A stretch of 64,000 nucleotides of DNA, from contig CM038214.1 in assembly GCA_021442155.1 (NCBI GenBank), positions 314,061,001 to 314,125,000 on the forward strand, given 5' to 3'. The notes under the pieces were generated by a model. The model was not told the DNA's origin. It saw nothing but the letters and a program-made list of their open reading frames with translations, and did not search any database. A program made the position numbers and the translations under genes. Positions 1 through 11,649 of this stretch are shown piece by piece; position 1 is the stretch's first letter, and the number at the start of each line of letters is the position of its first letter. Origin of the DNA: Cymbidium sinense. Taxonomy: Eukaryota; Streptophyta; Magnoliopsida; Asparagales; Orchidaceae.

Positions 1-1674
1 CATTGGATTTGAATTGGGCAGATTTGAAATGAGCCAAAAGTGGGTTAGACCAAATTTCAAGTTAATTGGAGTTGGTATGGTTGGCTCAATTGACTCATTT
101 AGGTCAAATTATTGGGTCATATTGTCAAATTGGGTCAAACCAAGGGTCGTGTCAAGTTCATATGATCATTTGGTTCAATTAGTTTGGTTAAGTTTGTCTC
201 ATTTGAATTCATTTGGGTCAAATGGATTAAGTTGACCAATTTGACCAAATTGGCCAAATTTTCTTGGGCTGGGTGTTGGTTTGCGTTTAGTTGACCAATT
301 GAAGATTATTGTAGGCTTTGGTTTCAATTAATTTTGATTTGGTTTTGATTTTGGCCAACTTGAAAAGTTAGGTCAATTTAGGCTAAGTATGTCAATTGTG
401 TTCAATTAGCTCCAATCCTGGCTTTGGTCAAGTTCAATAATCAATTTGGATTGAACTTGAGCCAATGGCAATCAATTTTAGTTTATATTTTGATTTGACC
501 CAATTTGATCTTTTATGTCAATTTGGGTCAACTTGGGTCAAGAGGTCCAATTGGGTTTGGTTTGATTCAATCTGTGAAGTCATATTCAAATATTGATTTT
601 TTATTTAGTATGAATCATTGGTTTCAAATTTGTCTTAGGTTATAATTTAGCTAGTTTGGGTTCATATGGGTAGGGGTTGACTTGGTCAAATGACCAAGTT
701 GTCTTAGTTTAATTTGTGACAATTGATCAAAATAGGGTGATCAATAATCATGATGGAGGTTTTGATGTGCTTGGTTCAATCCAATTTAGGTAGGATTAGA
801 ACTTGGCTCAAATAGGTCAAAATTGGCCACTTGAGTCAAGTGGACCAATTGGGTTTTGGCTTGATTTTGGGTTGAGTTTGATTTAGTTGAGTTTATATAT
901 GGATTTGGGATTTATATATAATTTAATTGAGCTTGGGTTCAAATGGGTTTTGTTCATTTGAACATTTCAAGTCAAAAGGGTTAATTTGGGTTTGACTTGG
1001 GTTGATTTTGGTTTGGCTTGATGATTGTATATTTCATTTATATTTGTGAATATGATTGAAGGTATGATTGATTCATGAGAAAATCAATTGAATTTTTTGG
1101 AATGAAGGAATTTGGCTAAGTCCATGGAGTTGAGTCATGTGGCTTAGGTTTGGATTTTGATTTGGTTTGATTTAGTTTTGATTTGATGAGAAAATAAATT
1201 GATATTTAGATTTCCATTTGAGATTTGATTTAATTTTTTGATCATTTGATTTGATTTTATTTGAGAAAATGATTGAAAATATAATTATAAGAAAATCAAT
1301 TGATTTTGGATTTATTAGGTTTGGCTAAGTCCATGGGATAGGTCATATGGCTTAGGTAGGTTTTCAAGTTTGGATTTGATCATGGGCTTCAATCATTTGG
1401 TTTTGGAATTTGGGTTGGATTTGGAATTTGATGATGAATTAAATTTGAGGTTTGATTTGAGAAGGTGAACATGGATTGGATTTGGGTTGTAGGATGGTGG
1501 ATTATCCTAATCCTTAAGGGCATAATCCTATGGTTAACCCTAAGTCTTTAGGCTTAGGTTAAGTGTTTACCTAATTGTTAGAAGTGTCTTATGACTAGGG
1601 AAGTCTTAGTGTATAGAAGACACTTAAGTCTAAGATGGGAAGATTGAATCCTCACTCCAAAAGTGCAGTCAACA
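1..1674 (-). mobile_element. TTGGTCAA-rich LTR terminal fragment (copy 1)
   Basis: Noncoding T/G-rich DNA full of GGTCAA and TTGACC motifs. It aligns by eye over most of its length with 33760-35528 and with 63679-64000. The similarity to the second copy stops at GTCAACA, read on the minus strand as TGTTGACC, the expected TG start of an LTR. The last 190 bases (1485-1674) recur at 17490-17656 and 35340-35528. I infer the 5' end of a minus-oriented long LTR whose other end lies outside the window. No convincing gene lies inside; short ORFs here have biased, repetitive composition. Confidence 0.55.
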
Positions 1675-1689
1675 TGCCTAAAGCTCCAT

Positions 1690-1905
1690 TGTGTTGCCCT
1701 TGCAGATAGATGATTGGAAGACTGAAGCCAAGTTTCACATTATAGACTTGGATATATCTTTGAATGTTTGCTTGGGAGACCATGGATACATGAGAACAAC
1801 ATAGTTCCATCCTCTCTACTTCAGTGTATGAAGTTCTTGAGAGGTGGGATCATCTACTATGTCAAAAGAGATCTCAAGCCATTTACAGTTCATGAGGTCA
1901 CATAT
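1690..1905 (+). pseudogene. Copy A: retropepsin C-terminal fragment, frameshifted
   Basis: Translation gives the gypsy protease tail: a DWKTEAKFHIID stretch, then LGRPWIHENNIVPSSL, which is the family's conserved LLGRPWIH block. The two parts are in different frames. Near 1763-1768 copy A reads gtttgcttg where copy B (about 17748) reads gctttgcttg, so one base has been lost. The catalytic DTG/DSG half is absent, having been replaced by the LTR sequence ending at 1674. It cannot make a working protease. Confidence 0.75.
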
Positions 1906-1975
1906 AAAAGGATGCTACTTACTACCTCCCTCAAAATCAACAAGTCTATTCTCGCAAACTTAGCCAAAGTTTAAA

Positions 1976-2760
1976 AATAAAAGGAAAAGAAAAAGAAGAA
2001 GAAAAGGAAAAATAAAAAAAAGAAAGAAAAGGAAAGGAAAATGAAAAAGAAAATAAAAGGGAGTGGAAATAGACTTGGAGGAGTAAGTGGAGCCTGACAT
2101 TAGATTCCACCACAGTTCATTACTTCATTCGAACATATGGTTAGGATGACCTGACCTCCACCAAGAAGAGGAAGAGGCTAGTTCAGAGGCAGTCTCAGGG
2201 GTGGAAAACCTCCTTATTGGCCACCCAATAGAAGATATGTCTCAGTTATTAGGAGTATACATGTTGTCCATATAGACTTAGAATTTAGTTCATAGGATGA
2301 GTTTTATATGGTTAACACACCAGCCAGCTCTTCTCAATAGTAGATTCCCTTAGAGGTGATACTTGGGCTAGATAGCAATGAAAATCGGGCTCTAAAGAAA
2401 AGCATAAGTATATCCAAGTCTATATATGAAACAGTTAGGCATCAATTGGGAACCTTAGCTGTAACCCCACTTTCCTCTCAAAAAGTTGAGGGTTTAGTAG
2501 TTAAGGAAGCCCCTAAGTCATCCACATGTGTGAAGACTCAGAGGATTTTTCTAGGAGCATCATCCTCAAGTCAAGAAGTTGATGTAAAACTTGAGAATGA
2601 TTTATATAAATATTTAATAGAATTACCTTTTGATTGGCACTTGCCTTGTGTTCATAATTTTGCAAAAAAAGGGTTAATCCCACATATTTGGTCAAAGCAC
2701 AATTGACTACTTTGAAGAATATGGAAGAACAAAAGCTCTTAATCAAGATTGAGACTAGTA
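1976..2760 (+). pseudogene. Copy A: protease-RT linker
   Basis: The first 90 bases are almost pure A/G (AAG/AAA-rich) and would encode a lysine-rich run; copy B has the same tract at 17945-18025. Further on, an open stretch at 2356-2706 carries SKSIYETVRHQLGTLA and a downstream ASSSSQEVD segment, matched in copies B (18254-18550) and C (49060-49330). This is the poorly conserved pol linker between protease and RT. I recognise no catalytic motif in it. The purine tract is also compatible with slippage expansion. Confidence 0.55.
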
Positions 2761-3139
2761 TTCAATACAGTGGGTCTAGTCGATGATGATGATTACTGCT
2801 TAGTCATCACCAATCATTTGGAATCTAATTGGTTCTTTTCAAATCATGTTATCTCATATGAGGTAGAAACTTGATGATCTAGATGATTTTGAATTCAAAG
2901 ATGCACTAGTGTTCAAGAAGATATCAAGTCCACCATCGATGAGCTCAAGGAAATCAACTTAGGAACTAAAGAAGATCACGCGACATACATCGTTCTTTGT
3001 TGAATGAAATTGAAACCTATAACTTAGATTGATTGATTGAGTTTTGGACTACTTTGCATGGAGTTATGAAGAGATGTCTGATTGGCTCTTGATGTACTCA
3101 TAAAAACAAGCAATAGAACTTTCAAGCATCTTAGATGCG

Positions 3140-3830
3140 ATTAGACATAGAATAATAAGTCATTTATGAAGTCAAGAAACTAATTGATGATGGCATCATC
3201 CAGGAAGAAAAATACTCTACCTGGTTAGCCAATGTCAACCTAATTAAGAAAAATAATGGCCAATTTCACATATATGTCAATTTTAGGGATTTAAATAAGG
3301 CATGTCCAGAAGATGAATTCCCACTATCAATCTCGGAGCTAATGGTGGAAATTGCCTCATTTCATGCAATATTCTCTTTCATGGATGGCTCATCTAGATA
3401 TAGCCAAATAAAGATGCCCCCTAAAGATGAAAGAAATACTACTTTTAGAAACCTGATCAAAATCTATTACTATAAGGTCATGCCTTTTAGCCTTAAAAAT
3501 ATTGGTGCTACATACAAGTGGGCTATGACTAGAAACTTCGATGAACTCATTCATCATCAGGTTGAGTTCTATGTTGATGATCTCATGGTCAAAAGTAGAG
3601 AAAAGAAGATCATCTCTTTAACTTGAGAGTAGTTTTTGAGCAGTTAAGACAAATTAACCTCAAAAGGAACCCCCTGATGTGTGCATTAGAAGTAACTTCA
3701 GGGAAATTCCTTGGGTTTGTTGTCCGACACCAAGGAATCAAAATAGATCCAGAGAAGATCAAGGTGATATTAGAAATGCCACCACCTAAAAGTTTAACTC
3801 AACTCAGATCATTCCAAGGGCCATTGGCGT
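3140..3830 (+). pseudogene. Copy A: reverse transcriptase domain
   Basis: Recognisable gypsy RT: a WLANVNLIKKNNGQ-like finger block near 3215-3265, ACPEDEFPL near 3300, FMDGSSRYSQIKM near 3380-3415, VMPFSLKN near 3478, and the catalytic box YVDD at 3570-3581 followed by LMVKSREK. The active-site box is intact here, unlike in copies B and C. A stop at about 3624 and a frame change split the domain, with the thumb continuing from 3623 (SGKFLGFVV, PPPKSLTQLRSF). RT copies element RNA into cDNA; this copy is dead but informative about its parent. Confidence 0.85.
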
Positions 3831-4626
3831 ATCTAAGATGCTTATATCCAACCTATCGGGAAGATGTCAGCCATTCTCAACACTTGTCAAAATGGAAGCC
3901 AAGTTTAAGTGGGATGACAAGTGTGAGCATTCCATTGAAGACATCAAGCATTACCTGAAGACACCACCAGTTCTAACATCCCTTACCCTAGGTAAGATGT
4001 TCATATTTGACACTACTATGTTGATGACTCCCTTGGTGCTTTGTTGGCCCAAGCTAATAAAAAAAGGAAGGAAAATGCACTATACTACCTTAGCCATCAT
4101 CTAATCCCTGCTGAGGCTAATTATCCACCTATTGAGAAGCATTGCCTAGTTTTAGTCTATGCATCCCAAAAGCTACAGCACTACATGCTATCTTAGAAGG
4201 TGAACTTAATCTCTAGGATCAATCCACTATAGTATCTCATGACACGGTCGATGCTATCTGGATGGTTGGCATGATGATGGTCCATGATCCTCTTATAATC
4301 AAATTTCTTAGCAGTGCACCCGCTTCCTGCTGAGTCTTTGCTTAGTGATGATCTCCCCTATGAACAAATCATGAACATAAGGGATACTAGCATTCACTGT
4401 TGGGAGATGTACTTTGATTATGTGGCTTCCTCTCAAAGAGGAGAAGAGCCATAATCTACTATTCAAGGAAAGACAGGGATTGTAATAGTTCTCTTAACTC
4501 TGGACCATGATGTGATGAGATTCTCATGTCATCTGTGCAATCCTTGCACCAACAATGAAGCTGAATATGAGGCTCTAATTGGTAGTCTGGAGTTAGTCAT
4601 TACTCTAATCTTCCAAAACATCAACT
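3830..4626 (+). pseudogene. Copy A: RNase H and archaeal-type RNase H, first tandem copy
   Basis: Connection and RNase H sequence (a KWDDKCEHS segment, an IFDTTMLMT active-site remnant, a LVYASQKLQHYML remnant) followed from about 4405 by the aRH motifs WEMYFD and PCTNNEAEYEALIG. The two RNase H modules remove RNA from the RNA-DNA hybrid during replication. Stops interrupt both modules. The segment ends within aRH at AACATCAAC (4617-4625), after which sequence homologous to the RT/RNase H connection (from 3726) starts again, which marks a tandem duplication breakpoint. Confidence 0.75.
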
Positions 4627-5640
4627 GACACCAGGGAATCAAAATTGATCTAGAGAAGATCAAGATGATATTAGAAATGCCACCCCCTAAAAGTTTAACT
4701 CAAATTAGATCATTCGAAGGGCCGTTAGCGTATCTAAGATGCTTTATATCTGACCTTTTGATAAGATGTTAGCCATTCACAGCACTTGTCAAAAGGGATT
4801 CCAAGTTTAACTGGGATGATAAGTGGGAGCATGCCTTTGAAGACATTACACGATGATGCCTCTAGCATCCCCTATCCCAGGCAAGTCATTCATACTTTAC
4901 ACTGCTATGTTAGATGACTCCCTTGGTGCTTTGTTGGCCCAAGCCAATGATGAAGGGAAGGAAAATGCACTCTACTACCTTAGCCATTGTCTAATCTTTG
5001 ATGAGACTAATTATCCACCTAATGAGAAGCATTTCCTAGTTTTAATCTATGCATCCCAAAAGCTACAGCACTACATGCTTCTTTATAAGGTGAACTTAAT
5101 CTCTAAGATCAATCCACTACAGTATCTCATGACATGATTGATGCTATCTGGATGGTTGGCCTGATGGTCCATGATCCTCTCATAGTTTGACATTACCTTC
5201 TTACCCCTTTGCGGTGAAAGGATAAGCATAATGATGAGTCTTTGCAGTACACCCACTTCCTGCTGAGTCTTTGCTTAAGGATGATCTCTGGGATGAATAA
5301 ATCATGAACATAGTGGATACTAGCATTCATAACTATGAGATGTACTTTGATGGTGCTACTTCCTCTCAAATAGGAGAAGAGCCATAATCTACTATTCAAG
5401 GAAAGGCAGTGGTTGGAATAGTTCTCTTAACTTCGGACCATGATGTGATGAGATTCTCATATCATCTCCAATCCTTGCACCACAATGAAGCCAAAGCTTT
5501 GATTGGTAGTCTGGAGTTAGTTGTTACTCTAAGCATCTAGAACTTCAACATCTTTGAGGATTCTCAGCTAGTTATCAACTAAATTGCGGGGTTCTATAAG
5601 GTTATAAAGCCTAAGCTCCATCACTACCACAAGTACACCA
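4627..5640 (+). pseudogene. Copy A: RNase H and archaeal-type RNase H, second tandem copy
   Basis: Near-repeat of 3726-4626. It opens with gacaccagggaatcaaaatt, matching gacaccaaggaatcaaaata at 3726. The RNase H here is better preserved: 4853-5137 reads FILYTAMLDDSLGALLAQAN, then ENALYYLSHCL and NEKHFLVLIYASQKL, the normal gypsy RNase H pattern with D, E and the EKH block. The aRH resumes at about 5330 (MYFDGATSSQ) and continues past the first copy's breakpoint (FEDSQLVIN near 5551). The second copy also keeps a stretch near 5185-5240 that the first lacks, so the copies have diverged by indels since duplication. Confidence 0.75.
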
Positions 5641-5659
5641 TGGTAGTTGTACAAAGAGG

Positions 5660-6010
5660 AAAATACCAAGTTATGGTTAGAACAGCTCGAAGGTTTGGAG
5701 GAGAGATGCCTATGAGCATGCCAAAACCTTGAGTTGTACAAAGATAAAATGATTCAAGCTCATAACAAGTTGGTCCATCCTAGAGCTTTTCAAGTAAAAG
5801 AGTTCATTTTAGTTCTAAGGAGACCGATTGTTACCCGTCATAAGATGGGAGGCAAGTTTGAACCCACTTGGGAAAGCCCTTTTGCCATATAGAAGGCCTA
5901 CCATGGAGGATCTTATCAACTTTTTAATTATAAAGGAGAGTTCCCAATGCTTTCAAGCAACGGGCTCTTCTAAAAGAAATATTATAAATCATGTTTGAAA
6001 ATAATTATCA
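5660..6010 (+). pseudogene. Copy A: integrase C-terminal remnant (core deleted)
   Basis: After aRH sequence (ends about 5640) the next recognisable coding sequence is the extreme integrase C-terminus: CQNLELYKDKMIQA, NKLVHPRAFQVKE, then KFEPTWESPFAI and GSYQLFNYKGEF. In copy B about 1.2 kb lies between the same two points and holds the zinc-binding and D,D-E core; none of it is present here. An internal deletion therefore removed the integrase core. The sequence continues into the 3' noncoding tail shared with copies B (22110-22300) and C (52690-52860), up to the N gap. Confidence 0.75.
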
Positions 6011-6171
6011 TCAATGAAAATTCTATTTTGAATTCAATCTCTTCTATGTGGAAAGTATTTTGTTTATGAATCTACCATGATATGTTTTTGGTAGGTGTAA
6101 GGAACTCAAGTGGCATCCTATCCTTCATGACATCGACACAACTAAAACAAACACATATCTTTTATCTTGAG

Positions 6172-6271
6172 NNNNNNNNNNNNNNNNNNNNNNNNNNNNN
6201 NNNNNNNNNNNNNNNNNNNNNNNNNNNNNNNNNNNNNNNNNNNNNNNNNNNNNNNNNNNNNNNNNNNNNNN
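6172..6271. other. Assembly gap (100 N)
   Basis: A run of exactly 100 N, the customary placeholder for a gap of unknown size. It lies at the junction between the 3' tail of Tat copy A and the first telomere-like array, so this junction is not directly supported by sequence. Confidence 0.98.
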
Positions 6272-6399
6272 TTGGGTTTTAGCTTTTTTTAGGGTTTTGA
6301 GTTTAGGGTAAGTTTAGGGTTTAGGGTTTAGGGTTTGGGGTTTAGGGTTTAAGTTTTAGGTTAAGGGTTTAAGTTTTAGTTTAGGGTTTAGGGTTTAAG

Positions 6400-6852
6400 A
6401 TTTTTTTTTAACAGAGAACAAATTCATTTTCAACATATCTTCTTTTCGATTCATCAACCAAGTAGCACCTCAAGTTTTCTAAGACATAAGTAATGACAGA
6501 GATAAAAAATGAGCACCCATAGAGTAAAAATAGTTCCATATGCAGCAGATCGGATCGACCATTCTTTAGTTTCTCCAATTCCCATTAGAACCACCCCTGC
6601 CTCTCGAGTAGCGGGATCCACCATCATATCCCTGATCTCTCCCTCCGCCAGCACGACGGCTGTAACCTCCGTCGGTCCTCCCTCCTCCGTAACCATGAAT
6701 ACTCTGATCACCACCTCCATATCCACCAACACCTCCAAATCCCTCATGACCACTGCAATAATCGTCGCCACCGCCTTTGCCTCCACCGCCACATCTAGAC
6801 TGAGCCTAGTTGACGGTGATGTTCCTGTCGTCAAGGTTTTTTTTCCATTTTA
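6400..6852 (-). pseudogene. GRP mRNA retrocopy 1 (3' end, poly(A)-tailed)
   Basis: Minus strand. The C-terminal part of a plant glycine-rich RNA-binding protein (RRM end plus glycine-rich tail): RNITVN near 6815, then Gly-rich text with YGGG, SRRAGGG, GYDGGSRYSRGRGG, and the terminus GNWRN with stop TAA at 6566-6568. The 3' UTR runs to about 6410 and ends in a run of A (plus-strand T at 6401-6409). There is an internal stop where NEAQS or NQAQS is expected. No RRM upstream of about 6850, so the copy is 5' truncated. In intact proteins the RRM binds RNA and the Gly-rich tail mediates interaction; here it is a dead fragment. The protein assignment rests on motif recognition. Confidence 0.85.
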
Positions 6853-7411
6853 AGGGTTTAGGGTTAGTTTAGGGTTTAGTGTTACTTTAGGGTTTAGGAT
6901 TTATGGTTGTAGGTTTTAGGGTTTAGGGTTTAGGGTTTTAGTGTTTAGGTTTTAGGGTTAAGGGTTAAGGGTTTAGGGTTTAGGATTTTAGGGTTTAGGG
7001 TTTAAGGTTTAGGGTTGTAGGTTTAAGGTTTTAGGTTCAATGTTTAGGGTTTAGGGTTTAGGGTTAGTTTATGGGTTTATGGTTTAGGGTTTAGGATTTA
7101 GTATTTAGGGTTTATGGTTTTTTCTAAATTAAGTAAATTGATAGGTTTATGTTTATTTAGTTTAATTATTTATTTTAGGTTTATTTATTTTAGTTTAGGT
7201 TTTTATTTTACATTAGGTTATTTATTTTTTTTATTTTAAGGTTTTATTTAGTTTAAGTTTATGTTTTTAGCTTTTCAAGGTTTAGGGCCTTGGGTTTAGG
7301 GTTTAGGTTTAGTTTAGGGTTTAGGGTTAGTTTAGGGTTTAGGGTTTAGGGTTTAGGTTTTAGGTTTAGGGTTTAAGTTTTAGTTTAGGGTTTAGGGTTT
7401 AGGGTTTATGG

Positions 7412-7901
7412 TTTTTTTTAATAGAGAACAAATTCAGATTAAACATTTCTTCTTTTCAATTTTATCAACCAAGTAGAACCCCAAGTTTTCTAAGACACAA
7501 GCGATGACAGAGATCAAAAACAAGTACCCATAGAGCAAATTAAAAACCCTGGATAAGTATAACCATGTATATTATAAAGACACAATTTCATAAGTAGTAG
7601 ATCAAATTGGCCGTTCTTGAGTTTTTCTGGTTCCCAGTAGAACCACCCTACCTCTCAAGTAGTGAGATCCACCATCATATCCCCGATCTCTCCCTCCACC
7701 ACCACCATGGTTGTAACCTCCATCGCTCCTCCCGCCTCCATAACCACCATTGCTCCGACCACCACCTCCATATCCACCAGCACCTTTAGATCCCCCACCA
7801 CGACTGCGATAACTGTCGCTTCCACCTTCGTCCCCACTACCAGATCTAAACTGAGCCTTGTTGTTAGAGATATTCCTGCTATCAAGGTTCTGCCCATTCT
7901 T
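7412..7901 (-). pseudogene. GRP mRNA retrocopy 2
   Basis: Same fragment as retrocopy 1, about 490 bp. Minus strand from 7901 (KNGQNLDS), through NISNNKAQ and a Gly/Val-rich frame-shifted tail, to a degraded terminus near 7621 in which the stop has become TCA. The 3' UTR includes an extra stretch around 7540-7590 that retrocopy 1 lacks, so retrocopy 1 carries a small deletion. It ends in eight A (plus-strand T at 7412-7419). The right junction is CCCATTCTTAGGGTTT. Confidence 0.85.
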
Positions 7902-10154
7902 AGGGTTTAGGGTTATTTTAGATTTTAGAGTTAGTTTAGGGTTTAGGGCTTAGGGTTAGTTTATGGTTTAGGGTTTAGGGTTTAGGGTTGTAGGTTTAGG
8001 GTTTAGGGTTTTAAGATTTAAGGTTGTAGGTTTAGGGTTGTAGGTTTAGGGTTAGTTTTAGGGTTTAGGGTTTTTTTAAATTAAGTCAACCAGTATGTTC
8101 AAGTTTATTTAGTTTATTTACTCTATTTTTTCTTTATTTGAGTTTATTTTATTATTTTATTTTTATTTAGGTTTATTTTTTATTTCTATTCAGTTTAGTT
8201 TATTTTTTTTAGATTTATTTATTTTAGTTTTGGTTTTTTATTTTAGTTTATTTTTAAAGTTTAGGTTTATTTTTTAGATGAGTTTTATTTTTATTTTATT
8301 TTTTTAGGTTTAGGTTTTATTTTTTATTTTTAGGTTCAGGTTTAGGTTTTTTTTTAGTTTTTTAGGCTTTTATTTTAGGTTTTATTTTTTAGTTTAGGTT
8401 TTGGCTTTATTTTAGATTATTTTGTTTTATTTGGTTTAGGTTTAGGTTTAGGTTTAGATTATTTTAGGTTTAGGTTTAGATTTTATTTATTTTTGTTTAA
8501 TTTTAGGTTAATTTTATTTTGTTAATTTTATTTTATTTTAGGTTTAGGTTTTTTTTAGTTTAGGGCTTAGGTTTTACTTTTTATTTATTTTTAGGTTTAT
8601 TTTTTAGGTTTAGCTTTTTATTTAGTGTTTATTTTATTTTTATTTTATGCTTAGTTTTGTTTTATTTAGATTTTTTATTCTTAGGTTTATTTTATTTTTA
8701 GTTTAGTTGAGGTTTTTATTTTTTTTATTTTAGTTTATTTTTAGTTTTTATTTTATTTTATTTTTAAGTTTAAGTGTAGGTTTTAGTTTATTTTATTTTA
8801 TTTAGGTTTAGGTTTTCTTATTTATTTTATTATTGGTTTTATTTTGTTTAAGTTTAGGTTTCTAGGTTTTTAGGTTTTAGTGTTTTAGGGTTTAAGGTTT
8901 AGGGTTTGGGTTTAGGTTTTAGGGGTTCAGGTTTAGGGGTTAGGGTTTACTGCTTAGGCTTTTGGGTTTTGAGATTTTAGTTTTCAGGGTTTAGGGTTTT
9001 ATGGTTTAGTGTTTAGGGTTTAGTGTTGTAGGTTTAGCATTTCAGGTTTAGGGTTAATTTTACGGATTAGGGTTTAGGCTTTAGGCTTTAGGCTTATATT
9101 AAGTAAACTAGTATGTTTAGGTTTATCTAGTTTATTTTTTATTTATTTATGTTTACTTTATTTTATTTTATTTTTATTTAGTTATGTTTATTTATTTTAG
9201 TTTAAGTTTTTTTGTTTTTTTTTTGTTTTTTTTTAGTTTAGATTTTTTTTTAGTTGTGTTTTATTTTTATTTTATTTTAGGTTTTCTTTTTTGTTTATGT
9301 TTTATTTTTTTAGGTTAAGCTTTTAGGGTATAATTTTAGGTTTATTTTTAGGATTTATTTTTTAGTTTAGGTTTAGGTTTAGGTTTAGGTTTTATTTATT
9401 TTAGTTTAGTTTAATTTAGTTTTGTTTTAGGTTTAATTTATTTTCTTTATTTTAGGTTTAGGGTTTTTTTTTAGTTTAGGGTTTAGGTTTTCCTTTTTAC
9501 TTATTTAAATGTTTATTTTTTAGGTTAAGGTTTTTATTTAGTTTTATTTTATTTTTTTAAGTTTATTTTATTTTTATTTTATGTTTAGTTTTTATTTTAT
9601 TTAGGTTTTTTTTCTTAGGTTTATTTTTTTTAGTTTTTTTTATGTTCTTATTTATTTTCTTTTAATTTATTTTTATTTTTTAATTTATTTTTTTTATGTT
9701 TAAGTTTAGGTTTAGTTAAGGTTTTTATTTTATTTATTTAGGTTTAGGTTTTTATATTTTTTTTATTATTAGGTTTTATTAAGGTTAGGTTTAGGTTTTC
9801 ATGTTTTTAGGGCTTTGGTTTAGGATTTAGGGTTTAGGGTTTAAGGTTTAGGATTTAAGTTTTAGGGTTTTAGGGTTTAAGGTTTTAGGGTTTACGGTTT
9901 AGGGTTAGGGTTATGGTTTAAGTTTAAAGTTTAAGGGAGTTTAGGTTTTAGTTTAGGTTTAAGTTTAGGTTAAGTTTAGGTTTAGGATTAAGGTTAGGAG
10001 TTAGGTTTTAGGGTTTAGAGTTTAGGTTTAGGTTTAAGGTTTAGGAGTTTAGGTTTAGGTTTAAGGATTTAGGTTTAGGTTTAGGGTTTAGGGTTTAGGG
10101 CTTTTTTAAAAAAAATAAAGTAAACGGGTAGGTTAAGTTTTTTGGGTTTAAGTT

Positions 10155-10641
10155 CTTTTTTCTAATAGAGAACTAATTCAGATTCAACATTCCTTCTTTT
10201 TGATTTCATCAACTATGTAGCACCCCAAGTTTTCTATGACATAAGCGATGACATAGATCAAAAATGAGCACCCATAGAGCAAATCAAATACCCTAGATAA
10301 GTAGAACTAACTCAACTATAAAGGCATAGTTCTATAAGCATAGATCGAATCAGCCGTTCTTCAGTTTCTCTAGTTCCCATCAGAACCACCCCCACCTCTT
10401 GAGTAGCAGGATCCCCCATCATAACCCTAATCTCTCCCTTCGCCACTACGACAGCTCTAACATTCGTTGCTCCTCCCGCCTCCATAACCACCACTACTCT
10501 GACCACCAACTCCATATCCACCAACACTTCTAGATCCCCCAACACCTGATAACCACCGCCTCTACCTTCGCCTCCACCGCCAGATCTAGATTGAGCATAG
10601 TTGACAGTGGTGTTCCTGCCATCAAGGCTCTACCCATTCTT
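10155..10641 (-). pseudogene. GRP mRNA retrocopy 3
   Basis: Same fragment. The minus strand starts at 10641, keeps NTTVNYAQSRSGGGGEGRGG near 10560-10610, and ends in GN-stop-RN with TGA near 10370, the conserved Trp codon being a stop. The 3' UTR runs to a T-rich edge at 10155. The right junction CCCATTCTTAGGATTTAGG matches the other copies. Confidence 0.85.
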
Positions 10642-11649
10642 AGGATTTAGGGTTAGTTTAGGGTGTAGGGTTAGTTTAAGATTTAGGGTTTAGGGTTTTT
10701 GGGTTTAGGGTTTAGGGTTTAGGGTTTAGGGTTTAAGATTTAGGGTTAAGGGTTTTTTTATATTAACTAAACTAGTAGGTTTAGGTTTATCTAGTTTATC
10801 TTTTATTTATTTGAGTTTATTTTATTTATTATTTTTATTTAGGTTTATTTTTTATTTTTATTTAGTTTAGTTTATTTATTTTAGGTTTATTTATTTTAGT
10901 TTAGGTTTTTTATTTTAGTTTACTATTTAGGTTTAAGTTTATATTTAGCTGAGTTATATTTTTATTTTATTTTTTAGGTTTAGTTATTATTTCTTATTTT
11001 TAGGTTTAGGTTTAGGTTTTTATTTTATTTTTTTAGGTTTAGGTTTTATTTTTTTTATTTTAGCTTTATTTTTAGGTTTTATTTTTAAGTTTAGGTTTAG
11101 GTTAATTTTTAGTTTATTTTATATTATTTAGTTTATGTTTAGGATTAGGTTTAGTTTATTTTAGGTTTAGGTTTAGGTTTTATTTTAGTTTAGGTTTAGG
11201 TTTATTTTATTTTGTTAATTATATTTTTATTTTAGCTTTAGTTTTTTGTTTAGTTGAGGGTTTAGTTTTTATTTATTATTTATTTTTAAGTTTTATTTTA
11301 GGTTTATTTTTTATGTTTAGGTTTTTATTTAGTTTTTATTAAAAGTTTGTTTTAGGTTTACTTTATTTTTATTCTAGGTTTAGTTCTTACATTTTATCTT
11401 TTTTTTTTAAGTTTAGGTTTAGGTTTAGGTTTTAGTTTTTGTTTTCATTTTATTTTGGTTTAGGTTTTTATATATATTTTTTATTTTTAGGTTTTATTTA
11501 GTTTAGGTTTAGGTTTTTAGCTTTTTAAGGTTTTGGGTTTTGGGTTTAAGGTTTAGGGTTAGTTTAGGATTTAGGGTTTAGGTTTTAAGTTTAGGGTTTA
11601 AGTTTTAGTATAGGGTATAGGGTTTAGGGTTTAGCGTTTGGTGTTTAAG

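Larger units (their letters stand above)
1675..6171 (+). mobile_element. Ty3/gypsy Tat-lineage retrotransposon remnant, copy A
   Basis: Defective plus-strand element with, in order, protease C-terminus, lysine-rich linker, RT, RNase H, archaeal-type RNase H (aRH), a tandem repeat of part of that block, and the integrase C-terminus. The aRH between the normal RNase H and integrase is the known hallmark of the plant Tat lineage. Gag is missing, the left edge is LTR sequence, and the right edge runs into 100 N. Stops and frameshifts are frequent. Related copies are B (16703-22480) and C (48863-55140). Confidence 0.85.

Noticed and set aside
14..235. Short ORFs in the GGTCAA-rich LTR regions (also 33100-33695 minus)
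   Set aside because: Repetitive codons from GGTCAA/TTGACC motifs, not conserved between the LTR copies.
6509..6853. Plus-strand ORFs rich in Ser/Thr/Pro/His over the GRP copies (also 7607-7910, 57102-57459, 62904-63152)
   Set aside because: They are antisense shadows of the Gly-rich coding fragment; the minus strand carries the recognisable RRM end and GNWRN terminus.
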